From JAGOVB01 sp964481175 (GTDB lineage Bacteria; Patescibacteriota; Minisyncoccia; Phycocordibacterales; PALSA-1337), in the NCBI GenBank assembly GCA_964481175.1, contig CAYZSZ010000019.1:1-6201 (forward strand): 6,201 nt of DNA, in the 5' to 3' direction. Shown here one piece after another: positions 1 through 5,061 of this stretch. Position numbers and translations under genes: made by a program. Below the pieces are notes generated by a model, which was given only the letters and a program-made list of their open reading frames with translations, did no database searches and was not told the DNA's origin. The first letter of the stretch is position 1. Each line of letters opens with the position of its first letter.

Positions 1-164
1 TTTTTTTCGATTGCGGGTGTAGTTGTGACGACGATTCCTTTAATCTTTTTATTGCGGAGAGGGATAGACACCATCGAACCTACTTTTATTTCAGCGGGAG
101 AAAAATATGACAATGTTTCTTTGCCAATTGCTTTGGCAATAGGGAGTACTTCGATGATAAACAT
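1..164 (-). CDS. priA: Primosomal protein N' (PriA), N-terminal fragment
   Basis: Reading the minus strand from the ATG at 164-162 gives 54 codons that run off the window at base 1. The protein begins MFIIEVLPIAKAIG, has FSPAEIKVGSMVSIPL at about residues 21-36, then RNKKIKGIVV. This fits the start of the PriA family: a beta-strand-rich 3'-DNA-end binding domain with the pattern 'Y..P....G..V.VPF..R...G.V'. PriA is the helicase that reloads the replisome at stalled forks. The helicase motifs and zinc-binding cysteines would lie outside the window, so the call rests on the N-terminal domain alone. No Shine-Dalgarno precedes the ATG; an extended -10 box lies 6 nt upstream, suggesting a leaderless mRNA. 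It is divergent from the gene at 240. Confidence 0.72.
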   Translation of the reverse strand, partial: MFIIEVLPIAKAIGKETLSYFSPAEIKVGSMVSIPLRNKKIKGIVVTTTPAIEK

Positions 165-170
165 AGTATG

Positions 171-179
171 AGTATACCA
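171..179 (-). promoter_or_regulatory. Extended -10 promoter of priA
   Basis: On the minus strand the sequence reads TGGTATACT, a TGn-extended -10 box (TATACT at 176-171). It is followed by 6 nt and then the ATG at 164. The usual start point, 6-7 nt downstream of a -10 box, would fall on the A of the ATG. No good -35 box is visible 16-18 bp upstream, which is common for extended -10 promoters. Confidence 0.5.
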
Positions 180-191
180 GATTGACGTGGG

Positions 192-220
192 TTGACTAAA
201 GCAGTTTTTCGTAGTAATAC
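192..220 (+). promoter_or_regulatory. Possible promoter of the 240-976 gene pair
   Basis: TTGACT at 192-197 matches five of six -35 consensus bases. A weak -10 candidate, TAATAC, lies 17 bp downstream at 215-220; TACTAT at 218-223 is an alternative with a long spacer. Transcription would start near 227-230, leaving a 10-13 nt leader before the ATG at 240. It overlaps the upstream region of the divergent priA promoter. Confidence 0.35.
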
Positions 221-239
221 TATAGCAACTGTTCTTCTC

Positions 240-797
240 ATGAAAACCTTGGACGACAAAAACCAACTGATTATGTCGTGGCGGGGGAAAGCTACCCTGG
301 CACTGGAACAACGGGATGCCTACGACGCTTGGCGTCGTTCTCTCCACCTTCGCACGCGGATCGGGGTCTGGGGCACCTTTGTTGCCTCAGTACTGATCTT
401 TGTGTCCTTTACTCAAAACCTTCATGGTTTGTACGGTGCTCTGCGGCCCGTCGTCACTTTGGTGGCGATGTACGGCATGTATCACCTCGTGTACAAGACT
501 CATCCCAAGCCACCCGAGATGGGCGAGTGGTACAAGTACGAGGCCGCGAGAAACATCATCGCTGAGGCGTTGAACTACCACACCAGGATCATCGAGACGA
601 TGGATCATCATCGGTTGAAGACCTTGGTGCAAGCAAAGATTCGGGCGATGCGGCCAAAAGAGCATCACATTCAACACGGCCAGTCTGAACTCATTATTCA
701 GGGTGATGACGATGTCTATTACGCGCGCCTTGTTGCAGCGGCACAAGAGTTCAACATCCATACTCACACCCCAACATCATGCAGACGTACTCGCTGA
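240..797 (+). CDS. Unrecognised membrane protein, two predicted TM helices (185 aa)
   Basis: I do not recognise this protein. I chose the ATG at 240. A TTG at 192 in the same frame is less likely because it lies within the -35 candidate. The protein has a charged N-terminus (1-40) containing RDAYD at 25-29, two hydrophobic segments at about 41-57 and 63-85, and a long soluble C-terminal part (86-185) rich in His, Arg and Lys with probable amphipathic helices. The N-terminus is basic before TM1, so both ends are probably cytoplasmic, which is an inference. The RDAYD region and the following TM resemble the protein at 1078-1653, suggesting distant paralogy. The last 19 bases overlap the next gene, which suggests translational coupling. 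No Shine-Dalgarno is visible (TTCTTCTC precedes the ATG). Base composition is GC-richer than murA or frr, so this may be an accessory block. Confidence 0.7.
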   Translation: MKTLDDKNQLIMSWRGKATLALEQRDAYDAWRRSLHLRTRIGVWGTFVASVLIFVSFTQNLHGLYGALRPVVTLVAMYGMYHLVYKTHPKPPEMGEWYKYEAARNIIAEALNYHTRIIETMDHHRLKTLVQAKIRAMRPKEHHIQHGQSELIIQGDDDVYYARLVAAAQEFNIHTHTPTSCRRTR

Positions 798-976
798 CTC
801 GTTTTGCAGGCTGCCTCACGGCATTCGCCGTTTCGGTAGCATGCTACAAATGGTGGTTCCTGCCAACCATTGATCCGTATAACGTCACTGCGTCCCTGTC
901 ACGGGGTCAGTTGATCGTACTAAGCCTCATTGCGCTTGCTTTTGCGGGTGCTGTGTCGAGGCGGTGGAAGGAGTAA
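779..976 (+). CDS. Small unrecognised membrane protein (65 aa)
   Basis: The ATG at 779 lies inside the end of the preceding gene (19-bp overlap, different frame), and the gene ends with tandem TAA TAA at 974-979. The 65-residue product has two hydrophobic stretches, about residues 9-28 (containing an unusual KWWFLP at its end) and 44-60, followed by the basic tail SRRWKE. It is therefore probably a two-helix membrane protein. No family is recognised. Overlap with the upstream membrane-protein gene and a shared terminator just downstream argue for a two-gene operon, so the products may act together. The small size makes the call less certain than for its neighbour, but the overlap, the TM pattern and the terminator position support a real gene. 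Confidence 0.6.
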   Translation: MQTYSLTRFAGCLTAFAVSVACYKWWFLPTIDPYNVTASLSRGQLIVLSLIALAFAGAVSRRWKE

Positions 977-1001
977 TAACTCCACCAAATAGTTTTCAAA
1001 C

Positions 1002-1034
1002 ACCGGGTTCTGCGAACCCGGTTGTCTTTTTCTC
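1002..1034 (+). terminator. Intrinsic terminator of the 240-976 gene pair
   Basis: A perfect 9-bp stem, ACCGGGTTC / GAACCCGGT (1002-1010 and 1014-1022), with a TGC loop is followed by the T-rich run TGTCTTTTTCT. It lies 26 bp after the stop of the 65-aa gene. A weaker hairpin, GGAGT-AATA-ACTCC (970-983), overlaps the stop codon itself and has no T-run. Confidence 0.85.
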
Positions 1035-1077
1035 AAAATTCTCATAGTATTGAATCCGAACACAACTGTACAATCCA

Positions 1078-1653
1078 ATGAAAGAAAATCCTGCTAGTTT
1101 TCGGGCAAACGAAACCGTACTGCGTGAAATCGCCACCAAGGACGCCTATGACAGGCAACGAGGGGTGTTGATCCGGAGAATCCTCATCACTTCTGGCGCA
1201 TTTTTCGGTCTAGGCGTCTTCATGACCGCTTTTGGAAAGGGTCACTACAATCAAGATGCTTTCTTCAAGATCTTTTTGTGTGTCTGGGCGGTCTTGACCA
1301 TGACCGCATTGCTCACGAGTGATAAGTGGGGACTGCCACCGCTACCAACTCTCCCTAGCCTCGAGCGGCATCAGAAGCAACTTCTCCGGTTGGCTATGCT
1401 CACCGGTACTGACTTTGAAAAGCTGCACACCTACATGCGCTTTGGACAAGAAGTCGTCGAACCGCATCTCGCGGCGTATCTCGCGGGTACGAAGAAGCTC
1501 ATCGAACTTGCGTACGGTGAGAAATCAAAGGTGTGGTACAAGAATTACGAAGAACTGTACCGCATCTCCTACGAACTCAATCTTTTGCCGCCTGGTAGCG
1601 CCGAGAAACCAGAGTCGTATGAAAGCTTTGACGACACAGTCGTCGAGAAATGA
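1078..1653 (+). CDS. Unrecognised membrane protein, two predicted TM helices (191 aa)
   Basis: I recognise no family. The protein has a polar N-terminus with KDAYD at 21-25 followed by Arg-rich residues (R26, R28, R33, R34). Hydrophobic segments lie at about 35-52 and 61-80, then a Pro-rich linker (PPLPTLPSL, 87-95). A long helical C-terminal domain (96-170) carries several Tyr/Trp-rich patches such as VWYKNYEELY (152-161), and the tail is acidic. The layout and the DAYDxxRxxLxxR stretch before TM1 match the protein at 240-797, so the two may be diverged paralogues. Expression signals are poor: TACAAT at 1069-1074 lies only 3 nt before the ATG. TTGTCT (1022-1027), 17 bp, TAGTAT (1045-1050) is a weak alternative promoter overlapping the preceding terminator. 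No Shine-Dalgarno is visible. A terminator follows directly. Confidence 0.75.
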   Translation: MKENPASFRANETVLREIATKDAYDRQRGVLIRRILITSGAFFGLGVFMTAFGKGHYNQDAFFKIFLCVWAVLTMTALLTSDKWGLPPLPTLPSLERHQKQLLRLAMLTGTDFEKLHTYMRFGQEVVEPHLAAYLAGTKKLIELAYGEKSKVWYKNYEELYRISYELNLLPPGSAEKPESYESFDDTVVEK

Positions 1654-1671
1654 CACTGCGTTTGCAGTCGA

Positions 1672-1705
1672 GGCCCGGACGAGAATCGTCCGGGCCTTCT
1701 TTTTT
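1672..1705 (+). terminator. Intrinsic terminator after the 191-aa gene, reaching the murA stop codon
   Basis: A perfect 10-bp GC-rich stem, GGCCCGGACG / CGTCCGGGCC (1672-1681 and 1687-1696), with an AGAAT loop is followed by TTCTTTTTT. The T-run overlaps the murA stop codon (TAA on the minus strand, 1706-1704). The hairpin sits between convergent genes. On the minus strand it has no T-run after the stem, so it should work mainly on the plus strand. A small 5-bp hairpin, ACTGC-GTTT-GCAGT (1655-1668), precedes it. Confidence 0.88.
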
Positions 1706-3224
1706 ATAGATCCCTAAATGTCTCGATATGTGCACCGATTGAGTTTAGTCGTTCCGCTAGATCTTCGTAGCCTCTGTTTATATTGTAGACATTTCGAAGC
1801 ACTGAAGTTCCTTCAGCTGCAAGCATAGCGAGCATGATGATCACTGATGGGCGGAGTGCAGGAGGGCAGACCATTTCGGTTGCTTTGAATTTTGTCGGTC
1901 CTTTTATATAAAATCGATGTGGATCAGCGAGGATGGTGTCTGCACGAAGCTTGTCGAGCTCTTTGTAGTAGATAGCGCGCTCCTCATATGACCAATCATG
2001 GATAAAGGTCTGGCCCTCAGCTTGTGAGCCAATCACAGCAAAGAAAGGGAGATTGTCCATATTGAGTCCTGGATATGGCTGGGCATGGATCTTTTCTTCG
2101 AGCGCTTTTAGGTCCGAAGGGTAAGTGGTGATATCGACTAGATTTGTTTTGCCATTGTCTGCTTTGTATACATCAGATCGCTTGTACTTGAACCCCATCT
2201 TTTCCAACTTCAAAAGCTCGAGCTCAAGAAAGTCGATTGGGCAGCGCTCTATAGTGATGCTTGATTTGGTGAGGATGGCAGCAGTGATGAGAGACATCGC
2301 CTCGATTGGGTCCTCACTCACATAGTATTCGACATCGGTGTCGATATCCTTTTTCCCATGGACTGTGAGTGTCGAAGTACCTATACCTTCTACTTTTACT
2401 CCAAGCAATTCGAGATAAAAACAAACATCTTGGACTTGGTAGTTTGCAGATGCAAATTTTATGACAGTAGTACCATCGATACGTGCAGCGGCGGTGAGTA
2501 CTGTCTCGGTGACAGTATCGCCAGCTTCGTAGAGAACGATAGTGTTTGGAGTAACTTTTTTATTTGTCACGACATAGTGATCAGATTTTGTTTCTATATC
2601 AACTCCTAGATTTTCGAGCGCGTAAAAGTATGGCTTTACCGTACGAGAACCGAGACGGCACCCTCCTGCCTGAGGAATTTTGAAATTCTTGAAATCGTGT
2701 ATGAGTGGGCCGATGATCATGATGGCGCTGCGAGTCTTTGCTGCACTTTCCTCATCTATTTTTTCGATTGCGATCTTTGATGGAGGGGTGATGACAAGAT
2801 CATTTCCTTTCCACTCTACTTTGACACCGATGCTTTCGAGGACTTCGACGATACGGTAGACCTCTTCGATGCGAGGAGCATTTTTGATGGTCGTTTTTCC
2901 TTTATTTAAAAGGGAAGCGCAGAGGATACCGACAGCACCATTTTTTGAAGTGCGGACTTTGATTTTGCCTGAGAGTTTGTGACCACCTTCGATGCGAAAG
3001 TTTACGGTCCCTTTTGGAGCAAATGAAACGATCTCGCGATTGAGTGCCTTGCTGATTTTGGCGAGAGTTTCGGTGCTCAGATTTTGCTCACCCTTTTCGA
3101 TACGAGCGACAACACTCTGGGTGGTGCCGATCTTTTCGGCTAGATCTGCTTGAGTCATGTTTTGACTCTCACGATTTTCCTGGATTGTCTTGCCGAGCTG
3201 GGCTAAAGGGTTTGGTTTTTTCAT
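1704..3224 (-). CDS. murA: UDP-N-acetylglucosamine 1-carboxyvinyltransferase with N-terminal XRE-type HTH
   Basis: MurA transfers enolpyruvate from PEP to UDP-GlcNAc, the first committed step of peptidoglycan synthesis in the cytoplasm. The start chosen is the ATG at 3224-3222 (MKKPNPLAQL, 506 aa). The frame stays open upstream, but that part covers the promoter. Residues about 8-66 form an XRE/Cro-like helix-turn-helix (MTQADLAEKIGTTQSVV at 23-39, then RIEKG). From about 72 to the end is a complete MurA fold. By comparison with E. coli MurA the key residues are present: K94-N95, R165, C189 in GGCRLGSR (the Cys modified by fosfomycin), R194, D390, R416 in EER, R458, and R484 in NRGYE. The usual family length is about 420 aa; the extra 70-80 residues are the DNA-binding domain. 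The enzyme part therefore looks active, and the fusion may allow self-regulation, which is an inference. It is divergent from mreB. Confidence 0.93.
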   Translation of the reverse strand: MKKPNPLAQLGKTIQENRESQNMTQADLAEKIGTTQSVVARIEKGEQNLSTETLAKISKALNREIVSFAPKGTVNFRIEGGHKLSGKIKVRTSKNGAVGILCASLLNKGKTTIKNAPRIEEVYRIVEVLESIGVKVEWKGNDLVITPPSKIAIEKIDEESAAKTRSAIMIIGPLIHDFKNFKIPQAGGCRLGSRTVKPYFYALENLGVDIETKSDHYVVTNKKVTPNTIVLYEAGDTVTETVLTAAARIDGTTVIKFASANYQVQDVCFYLELLGVKVEGIGTSTLTVHGKKDIDTDVEYYVSEDPIEAMSLITAAILTKSSITIERCPIDFLELELLKLEKMGFKYKRSDVYKADNGKTNLVDITTYPSDLKALEEKIHAQPYPGLNMDNLPFFAVIGSQAEGQTFIHDWSYEERAIYYKELDKLRADTILADPHRFYIKGPTKFKATEMVCPPALRPSVIIMLAMLAAEGTSVLRNVYNINRGYEDLAERLNSIGAHIETFRDL

Positions 3225-3231
3225 AAGGAGC

Positions 3232-3260
3232 AGTATAGCATATACGCTATGTATTGTAAA
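3232..3260 (-). promoter_or_regulatory. murA promoter
   Basis: On the minus strand: TTTACA (-35, 3260-3255), a 17-bp spacer, then TATACT (-10, 3237-3232) preceded by TGC as an extended -10. The ATG follows 7 nt after the -10 box, so the transcript probably starts at or within 1-2 nt of the start codon. The mRNA-sense CTCCTT between the -10 box and ATG is the complement of a Shine-Dalgarno, not a ribosome binding site. Confidence 0.78.
3235..3250. promoter_or_regulatory. Candidate operator palindrome over the murA promoter
   Basis: ATAGCATATACGCTAT is a 16-bp inverted repeat with 14 of 16 bases symmetric (ATAGC / GCTAT arms around a TATA centre, with one mismatched pair at 3240/3245). It covers half of the murA -10 box and most of the -10/-35 spacer. 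Since MurA itself carries an XRE-type DNA-binding domain, this is a plausible autoregulatory site. Only the symmetry and position are seen; binding is inferred. Confidence 0.4.
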
Positions 3261-3262
3261 CA

Positions 3263-3291
3263 TTGAAAATGTGGATAAATAGATATATGAT
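3263..3291 (+). promoter_or_regulatory. mreB promoter
   Basis: TTGAAA (-35, 3263-3268), an exact 17-bp spacer, and TATGAT (-10, 3286-3291). The ATG of mreB is 8 nt after the -10 box, so transcription probably starts about 1-2 nt before the start codon, giving a near-leaderless mRNA. Its -35 box is separated from the murA -35 box by only the two bases 3261-3262. Confidence 0.78.
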
Positions 3292-3299
3292 GTGCACAC

Positions 3300-4313
3300 A
3301 TGTCACTATTTTCTCGAAAACTTGGGATCGATTTGGGAACTGCAAATACGCTCGTTTTTTTGCCTGGAAAGGGAATTATTTTAAATGAGCCTTCTGTTGT
3401 CGCTGTGTCAGAACAGGACAATAAAATCCTTGCAGTTGGTATCGAGGCAAAAGAGATGGTCGGTCGTACACCAGAAAGCATCATCGCATATCGTCCGATG
3501 CGAGATGGAGTGATTGCTGACTATCGTGTGACTGAGGCGATGCTCCGCTACTTTATGGACAAAGCACTCGGCAAGTGGAATTTTTGGAAACCAGATGTGA
3601 TGGTGTCTGTTCCTGCAGGTATTACTTCGACTGAGCGTCGTGCGGTGATCGAAGCAACACTGCGTGCTGGAGCGCGAAATGCATATGTGGTAAAGGAGCC
3701 CATCCTCGCTGCAATTGGCGCTGGTATCCCTATCCATGAGTCTCGAGGTCATATGATCGTCGATATCGGTGGGGGAACTACAGACGTCGCGGTGATTTCA
3801 CTCGGAGGTATCGTGGCTTCTACTTCGGTAAAGGTAGCGGGGAACAAAATAGACGCTGCTATTGCTGACTATATAAAGAAGACTTTTAATCTTGCTATCG
3901 GAGACAAAACTGCCGAAGATATCAAAATGAAAATCGGCTCTGCCATCCCACTCGACGATGAGCTTTCGATGCTTGTAAAAGGACGTGACTTTATTTCTGG
4001 TCTTCCTCGCTCAACCGAAATCAAAACAAATGAAATCGTCAAAGCGATCTCAAAAGAATTGCGTGACATGATCAAAGCGATCAAAGACGTATTGCAAGAA
4101 ACTCCACCAGAGCTCGCTTCTGACATTATCGACAACGGTATTACCATGACCGGAGGTAGCTCGATGCTCCGCAATCTCCCAGAACTTGTTTTCCGTCGCA
4201 CTGGAGTAAAGGCACGTCTCGCTGAAGATCCTCTATTTTGTGTGGTAAAGGGAACAGGAGTAGCACTCGACCATTTGGATACATATAAGAAGACGATTAT
4301 CAGTAAGAAGTAG
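3300..4313 (+). CDS. mreB: Rod-shape-determining protein MreB
   Basis: MreB is the bacterial actin that polymerises under the inner membrane and guides lateral peptidoglycan synthesis. The 337-aa product has full family length. Motifs in order: N-terminal MSLFSRK, a short amphipathic start typical of membrane contact; phosphate-1 DLGTANT (11-17); NEPSVVA (29-35); MVSVPAG (101-107); KEP..AAIGAG with E133 at the position of the proposed catalytic glutamate; phosphate-2 DIGGGTTD (155-162); and the adenosine motif TGGSSML (284-290). No Shine-Dalgarno precedes the ATG. It is divergent from murA, linking two cell-wall functions at one control region. No mreC or mreD follows, although they are the usual downstream partners; instead a strong promoter begins 6 bp after the stop codon. 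No terminator is visible at the 3' end, so read-through into the downstream RNA is possible. Confidence 0.96.
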   Translation: MSLFSRKLGIDLGTANTLVFLPGKGIILNEPSVVAVSEQDNKILAVGIEAKEMVGRTPESIIAYRPMRDGVIADYRVTEAMLRYFMDKALGKWNFWKPDVMVSVPAGITSTERRAVIEATLRAGARNAYVVKEPILAAIGAGIPIHESRGHMIVDIGGGTTDVAVISLGGIVASTSVKVAGNKIDAAIADYIKKTFNLAIGDKTAEDIKMKIGSAIPLDDELSMLVKGRDFISGLPRSTEIKTNEIVKAISKELRDMIKAIKDVLQETPPELASDIIDNGITMTGGSSMLRNLPELVFRRTGVKARLAEDPLFCVVKGTGVALDHLDTYKKTIISKK

Positions 4314-4318
4314 TGCAC

Positions 4319-4346
4319 TTGACATAAGATACAGGTGTGCTATAGT
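4319..4346 (+). promoter_or_regulatory. Strong promoter of the candidate non-coding RNA
   Basis: A perfect TTGACA -35 box (4319-4324), a 16-bp spacer, and a TGC-extended -10 box TATAGT (4341-4346), with a predicted start near 4351-4353. This is the closest match to the sigma-70 consensus in the window. It begins 6 bp after the mreB stop, yet no open frame of useful length follows, which points to an RNA gene. Confidence 0.82.
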
Positions 4347-4350
4347 ACTT

Positions 4351-4547
4351 GCGTGGCGGCCACATATCGCTGACCACAAACACCTCAAGAGAATTGAAAA
4401 TAGATAGGCTGGCAATGACGCCATCAAATCTACATTAACCTCTCTTGCTGGCTACCGCCGGCGCCGCTCCAAAAACTCGGAACCCGACTCGACGACCGCC
4501 AGGTCTGCGAAGGGCTAGTAATTGCGAAGTACATGCACATTTTTTTT
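4351..4547 (+). ncRNA. Candidate structured non-coding RNA (~195 nt), class unknown
   Basis: The segment starts at a consensus promoter and ends at a run of eight T (4540-4547). It has no substantial ORF. By eye it folds into nested helices. The ends pair as TGCGTG / CATGCA (4350-4355 with 4532-4537, one G-U). TCGCTGACC / GGTCTGCGA (4367-4375 with 4502-4510) pairs with a single T-T mismatch. A long arm has CAAGAGA / TCTCTTG (4386-4392, 4441-4447), TAGAT / ATCTA and TGGC / GCCA around an AATGAC loop, with symmetric 8/8 and 4/4 internal loops. A further arm is CTGGC-TACC-GCCGG (4448-4461). I looked for signatures of RNase P RNA (GAGGAAAGTCC), SRP RNA and tmRNA ends and found none. Size and hairpin-with-internal-loops shape allow a 6S-like RNA, but nothing proves it. 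The exact ends are uncertain; the transcript could run to the terminator at 4579. Confidence 0.6.
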
Positions 4548-4578
4548 GTTGGCTTTGAGAAAAAGAAAAAACAAAAAA

Positions 4579-4613
4579 GGGTCCCGCGCGTAAGCTCGGG
4601 ACCCAAACTTTTT
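4579..4613. terminator. Bidirectional-looking intrinsic terminator with GTAA tetraloop
   Basis: GGGTCCCG / CGGGACCC (4579-4586, 4597-4604) encloses a C-T mismatch, a GC/GC step and a GTAA tetraloop. On the plus strand TTTTT follows after AAAC (4609-4613). On the minus strand the stem is followed at once by six T (complement of 4573-4578). It probably backs up termination of the upstream RNA. No minus-strand gene that would use the other direction is convincing. Confidence 0.8.
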
Positions 4614-4642
4614 ATATTTATCCCCAGTTTTTATTTTAAGTA

Positions 4643-4671
4643 TTGACAGATTTATTTGATGGGTGTAAATT
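4643..4671 (+). promoter_or_regulatory. Promoter of the GC-rich peptide/RNA unit
   Basis: Perfect TTGACA at 4643-4648, a 17-bp spacer, and TAAATT (4 of 6 consensus bases) at 4666-4671. The predicted start is near 4678, giving a leader of about 80 nt before the ATG at 4759, far longer than the leaders of the core genes here. Confidence 0.6.
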
Positions 4672-4682
4672 GAAAACACCGA

Positions 4683-4722
4683 ACCGAAGATGCGTTAAGA
4701 TTGCATCAAGGACGACTTCGGT
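4683..4722 (+). other. Leader hairpin of the GC-rich unit
   Basis: ACCGAAG (4683-4689) pairs perfectly with CTTCGGT (4716-4722) a few bases after the predicted transcription start. A competing pairing, GATGC / GCATC (4689-4693 with 4703-4707), lies in the enclosed loop. The leader contains only a two-codon open frame (ATG CGT TAA). It may be a regulatory 5' UTR element or the 5' domain of a structured RNA; no known riboswitch class is recognised. Confidence 0.45.
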
Positions 4723-4758
4723 AAGGCACAACAAAAACATCGACATCACATCGAAGCC

Positions 4759-4965
4759 ATGAACAAGAACACCTGCGGACAGCGGCATCGCCCGGTCAAC
4801 ACCATTCAGGCGCGCAATGCGACTCCGATCACGGCCCAGTCGGCCTTCGGCACCGGACATCCGGTCGTGGACAGTGCGGTGATTCACTCCGACGTGACCC
4901 AGAAGGGCGGCGGCCAGGCCATCGGCGCGACGTGCGGCGGCGGGGGCTGTTGCTCCCATCGGTAA
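4759..4965 (+). CDS. Small GC-rich gene, peptide with Gly/Cys-rich C-terminus (68 aa)
   Basis: I do not recognise the product. It is a polar, low-Lys peptide without a TM segment or evident signal peptide. Cysteines are at 6, 59, 64 and 65, with GGG at 50-52 and a tail TCGGGGCCSHR (58-68). The ATG at 4759 is the first start after an in-frame TAA at 4696-4698; only a weak GAAG precedes it. Of its 68 codons, 57 end in G or C, quite unlike the AT-richer neighbours. That bias supports this strand and frame over the overlapping minus-strand frame (5061-4636), which uses the same triplets. It has its own promoter, a leader hairpin, and a terminator shortly after the stop. The Cys/Gly tail recalls modified or metal-binding peptides, but no modifying enzyme is nearby. 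The alternative is that the whole unit (about 4678-5041) is a non-coding RNA with a chance ORF. The codon bias and base composition may indicate transfer. Confidence 0.5.
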   Translation: MNKNTCGQRHRPVNTIQARNATPITAQSAFGTGHPVVDSAVIHSDVTQKGGGQAIGATCGGGGCCSHR

Positions 4966-5001
4966 GCTGGCGTGACCTCCAGCAAGTTGGGGTAAACCCA
5001 A
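4966..5001 (+). other. Two tandem hairpins between stop codon and terminator
   Basis: Directly after the TAA come GCTGG-(8 nt)-CCAGC (4966-4970 / 4979-4983) and TTGGG-GTAAA-CCCAA (4987-4991 / 4997-5001). With the terminator stem that follows they make three consecutive hairpins separated by 3-5 nt. This is unusual for the 3' end of a simple mRNA and resembles the end of a structured RNA. Confidence 0.55.
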
Positions 5002-5006
5002 GGTCC

Positions 5007-5041
5007 CGGCGTCTCCCAACAAGGGAGGCGCCGATTTTTTT
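5007..5041 (+). terminator. Strong intrinsic terminator of the GC-rich unit
   Basis: An 11-bp stem, CGGCGTCTCCC / GGGAGGCGCCG (5007-5017, 5023-5033, one T-G pair), with loop AACAA is followed by A and seven T, then a second T-run. The T-rich tail also serves as the upstream part of the holB promoter. Confidence 0.92.
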
Positions 5042-5046
5042 ATTTT

Positions 5047-5055
5047 TGTTATACT
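5047..5055 (+). promoter_or_regulatory. Extended -10 promoter of holB, decides the start codon
   Basis: TGTTATACT is a TGn-extended -10 box (TATACT 5050-5055). No -35 box is seen, since the GC-rich terminator stem occupies that position. The first ATG (5056) abuts the -10 box and would not be in the transcript. The second ATG (5062) lies 6 nt downstream, where transcription should begin. Confidence 0.6.
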
Positions 5056-5061
5056 ATGCAC

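Noticed and set aside
1655..1668. Hairpin ACTGC-GTTT-GCAGT as a second terminator for murA
   Set aside because: The stem is only 5 bp and no T-run follows on the minus strand.
3224..3229. AAGGAG next to the murA start as a Shine-Dalgarno
   Set aside because: It reads AAGGAG only on the plus strand; the murA mRNA has CTCCTT at this place, which cannot pair with the 16S tail.
3225..3299. 25-codon upstream extension of murA (start at 3299)
   Set aside because: The extension covers the murA -35 and -10 boxes and the mreB promoter; the ATG at 3224 lies 7 nt after TATACT and begins an ordinary HTH protein.
4353..4373. Leaderless mini-ORF starting with GTG (MAATYR) at the strong promoter
   Set aside because: It is only six codons long and lies within a stretch explained by RNA helices; nothing supports translation.
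4233..4427. 64-codon minus-strand frame at the mreB 3' end
   Set aside because: It overlaps mreB and the strong plus-strand promoter, has no promoter of its own, and its composition is that of a shadow frame.
4405..4465. tmRNA tag reading frame (GGC AAT GAC ...)
   Set aside because: No tag-like hydrophobic end with an early stop, no tRNA-like ends with a T-loop or CCA, and the RNA is too short for a usual tmRNA.
4515..4527. GCTAGTAATTGCG, resembling a 3' segment of 16S rRNA
   Set aside because: Only about 13 bases match, the flanking 16S helices and universal sequences are missing, and the segment fits the local RNA fold; probably chance.
4636..5061. 141-codon open frame on the minus strand across the GC-rich unit
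   Set aside because: It uses the same triplets as the plus-strand ORF in reverse. The plus frame has the strong third-position G/C bias (57 of 68), while the minus product is Ala/Leu/Arg-rich as expected of a shadow, and it spans the promoter and terminator of the plus unit.
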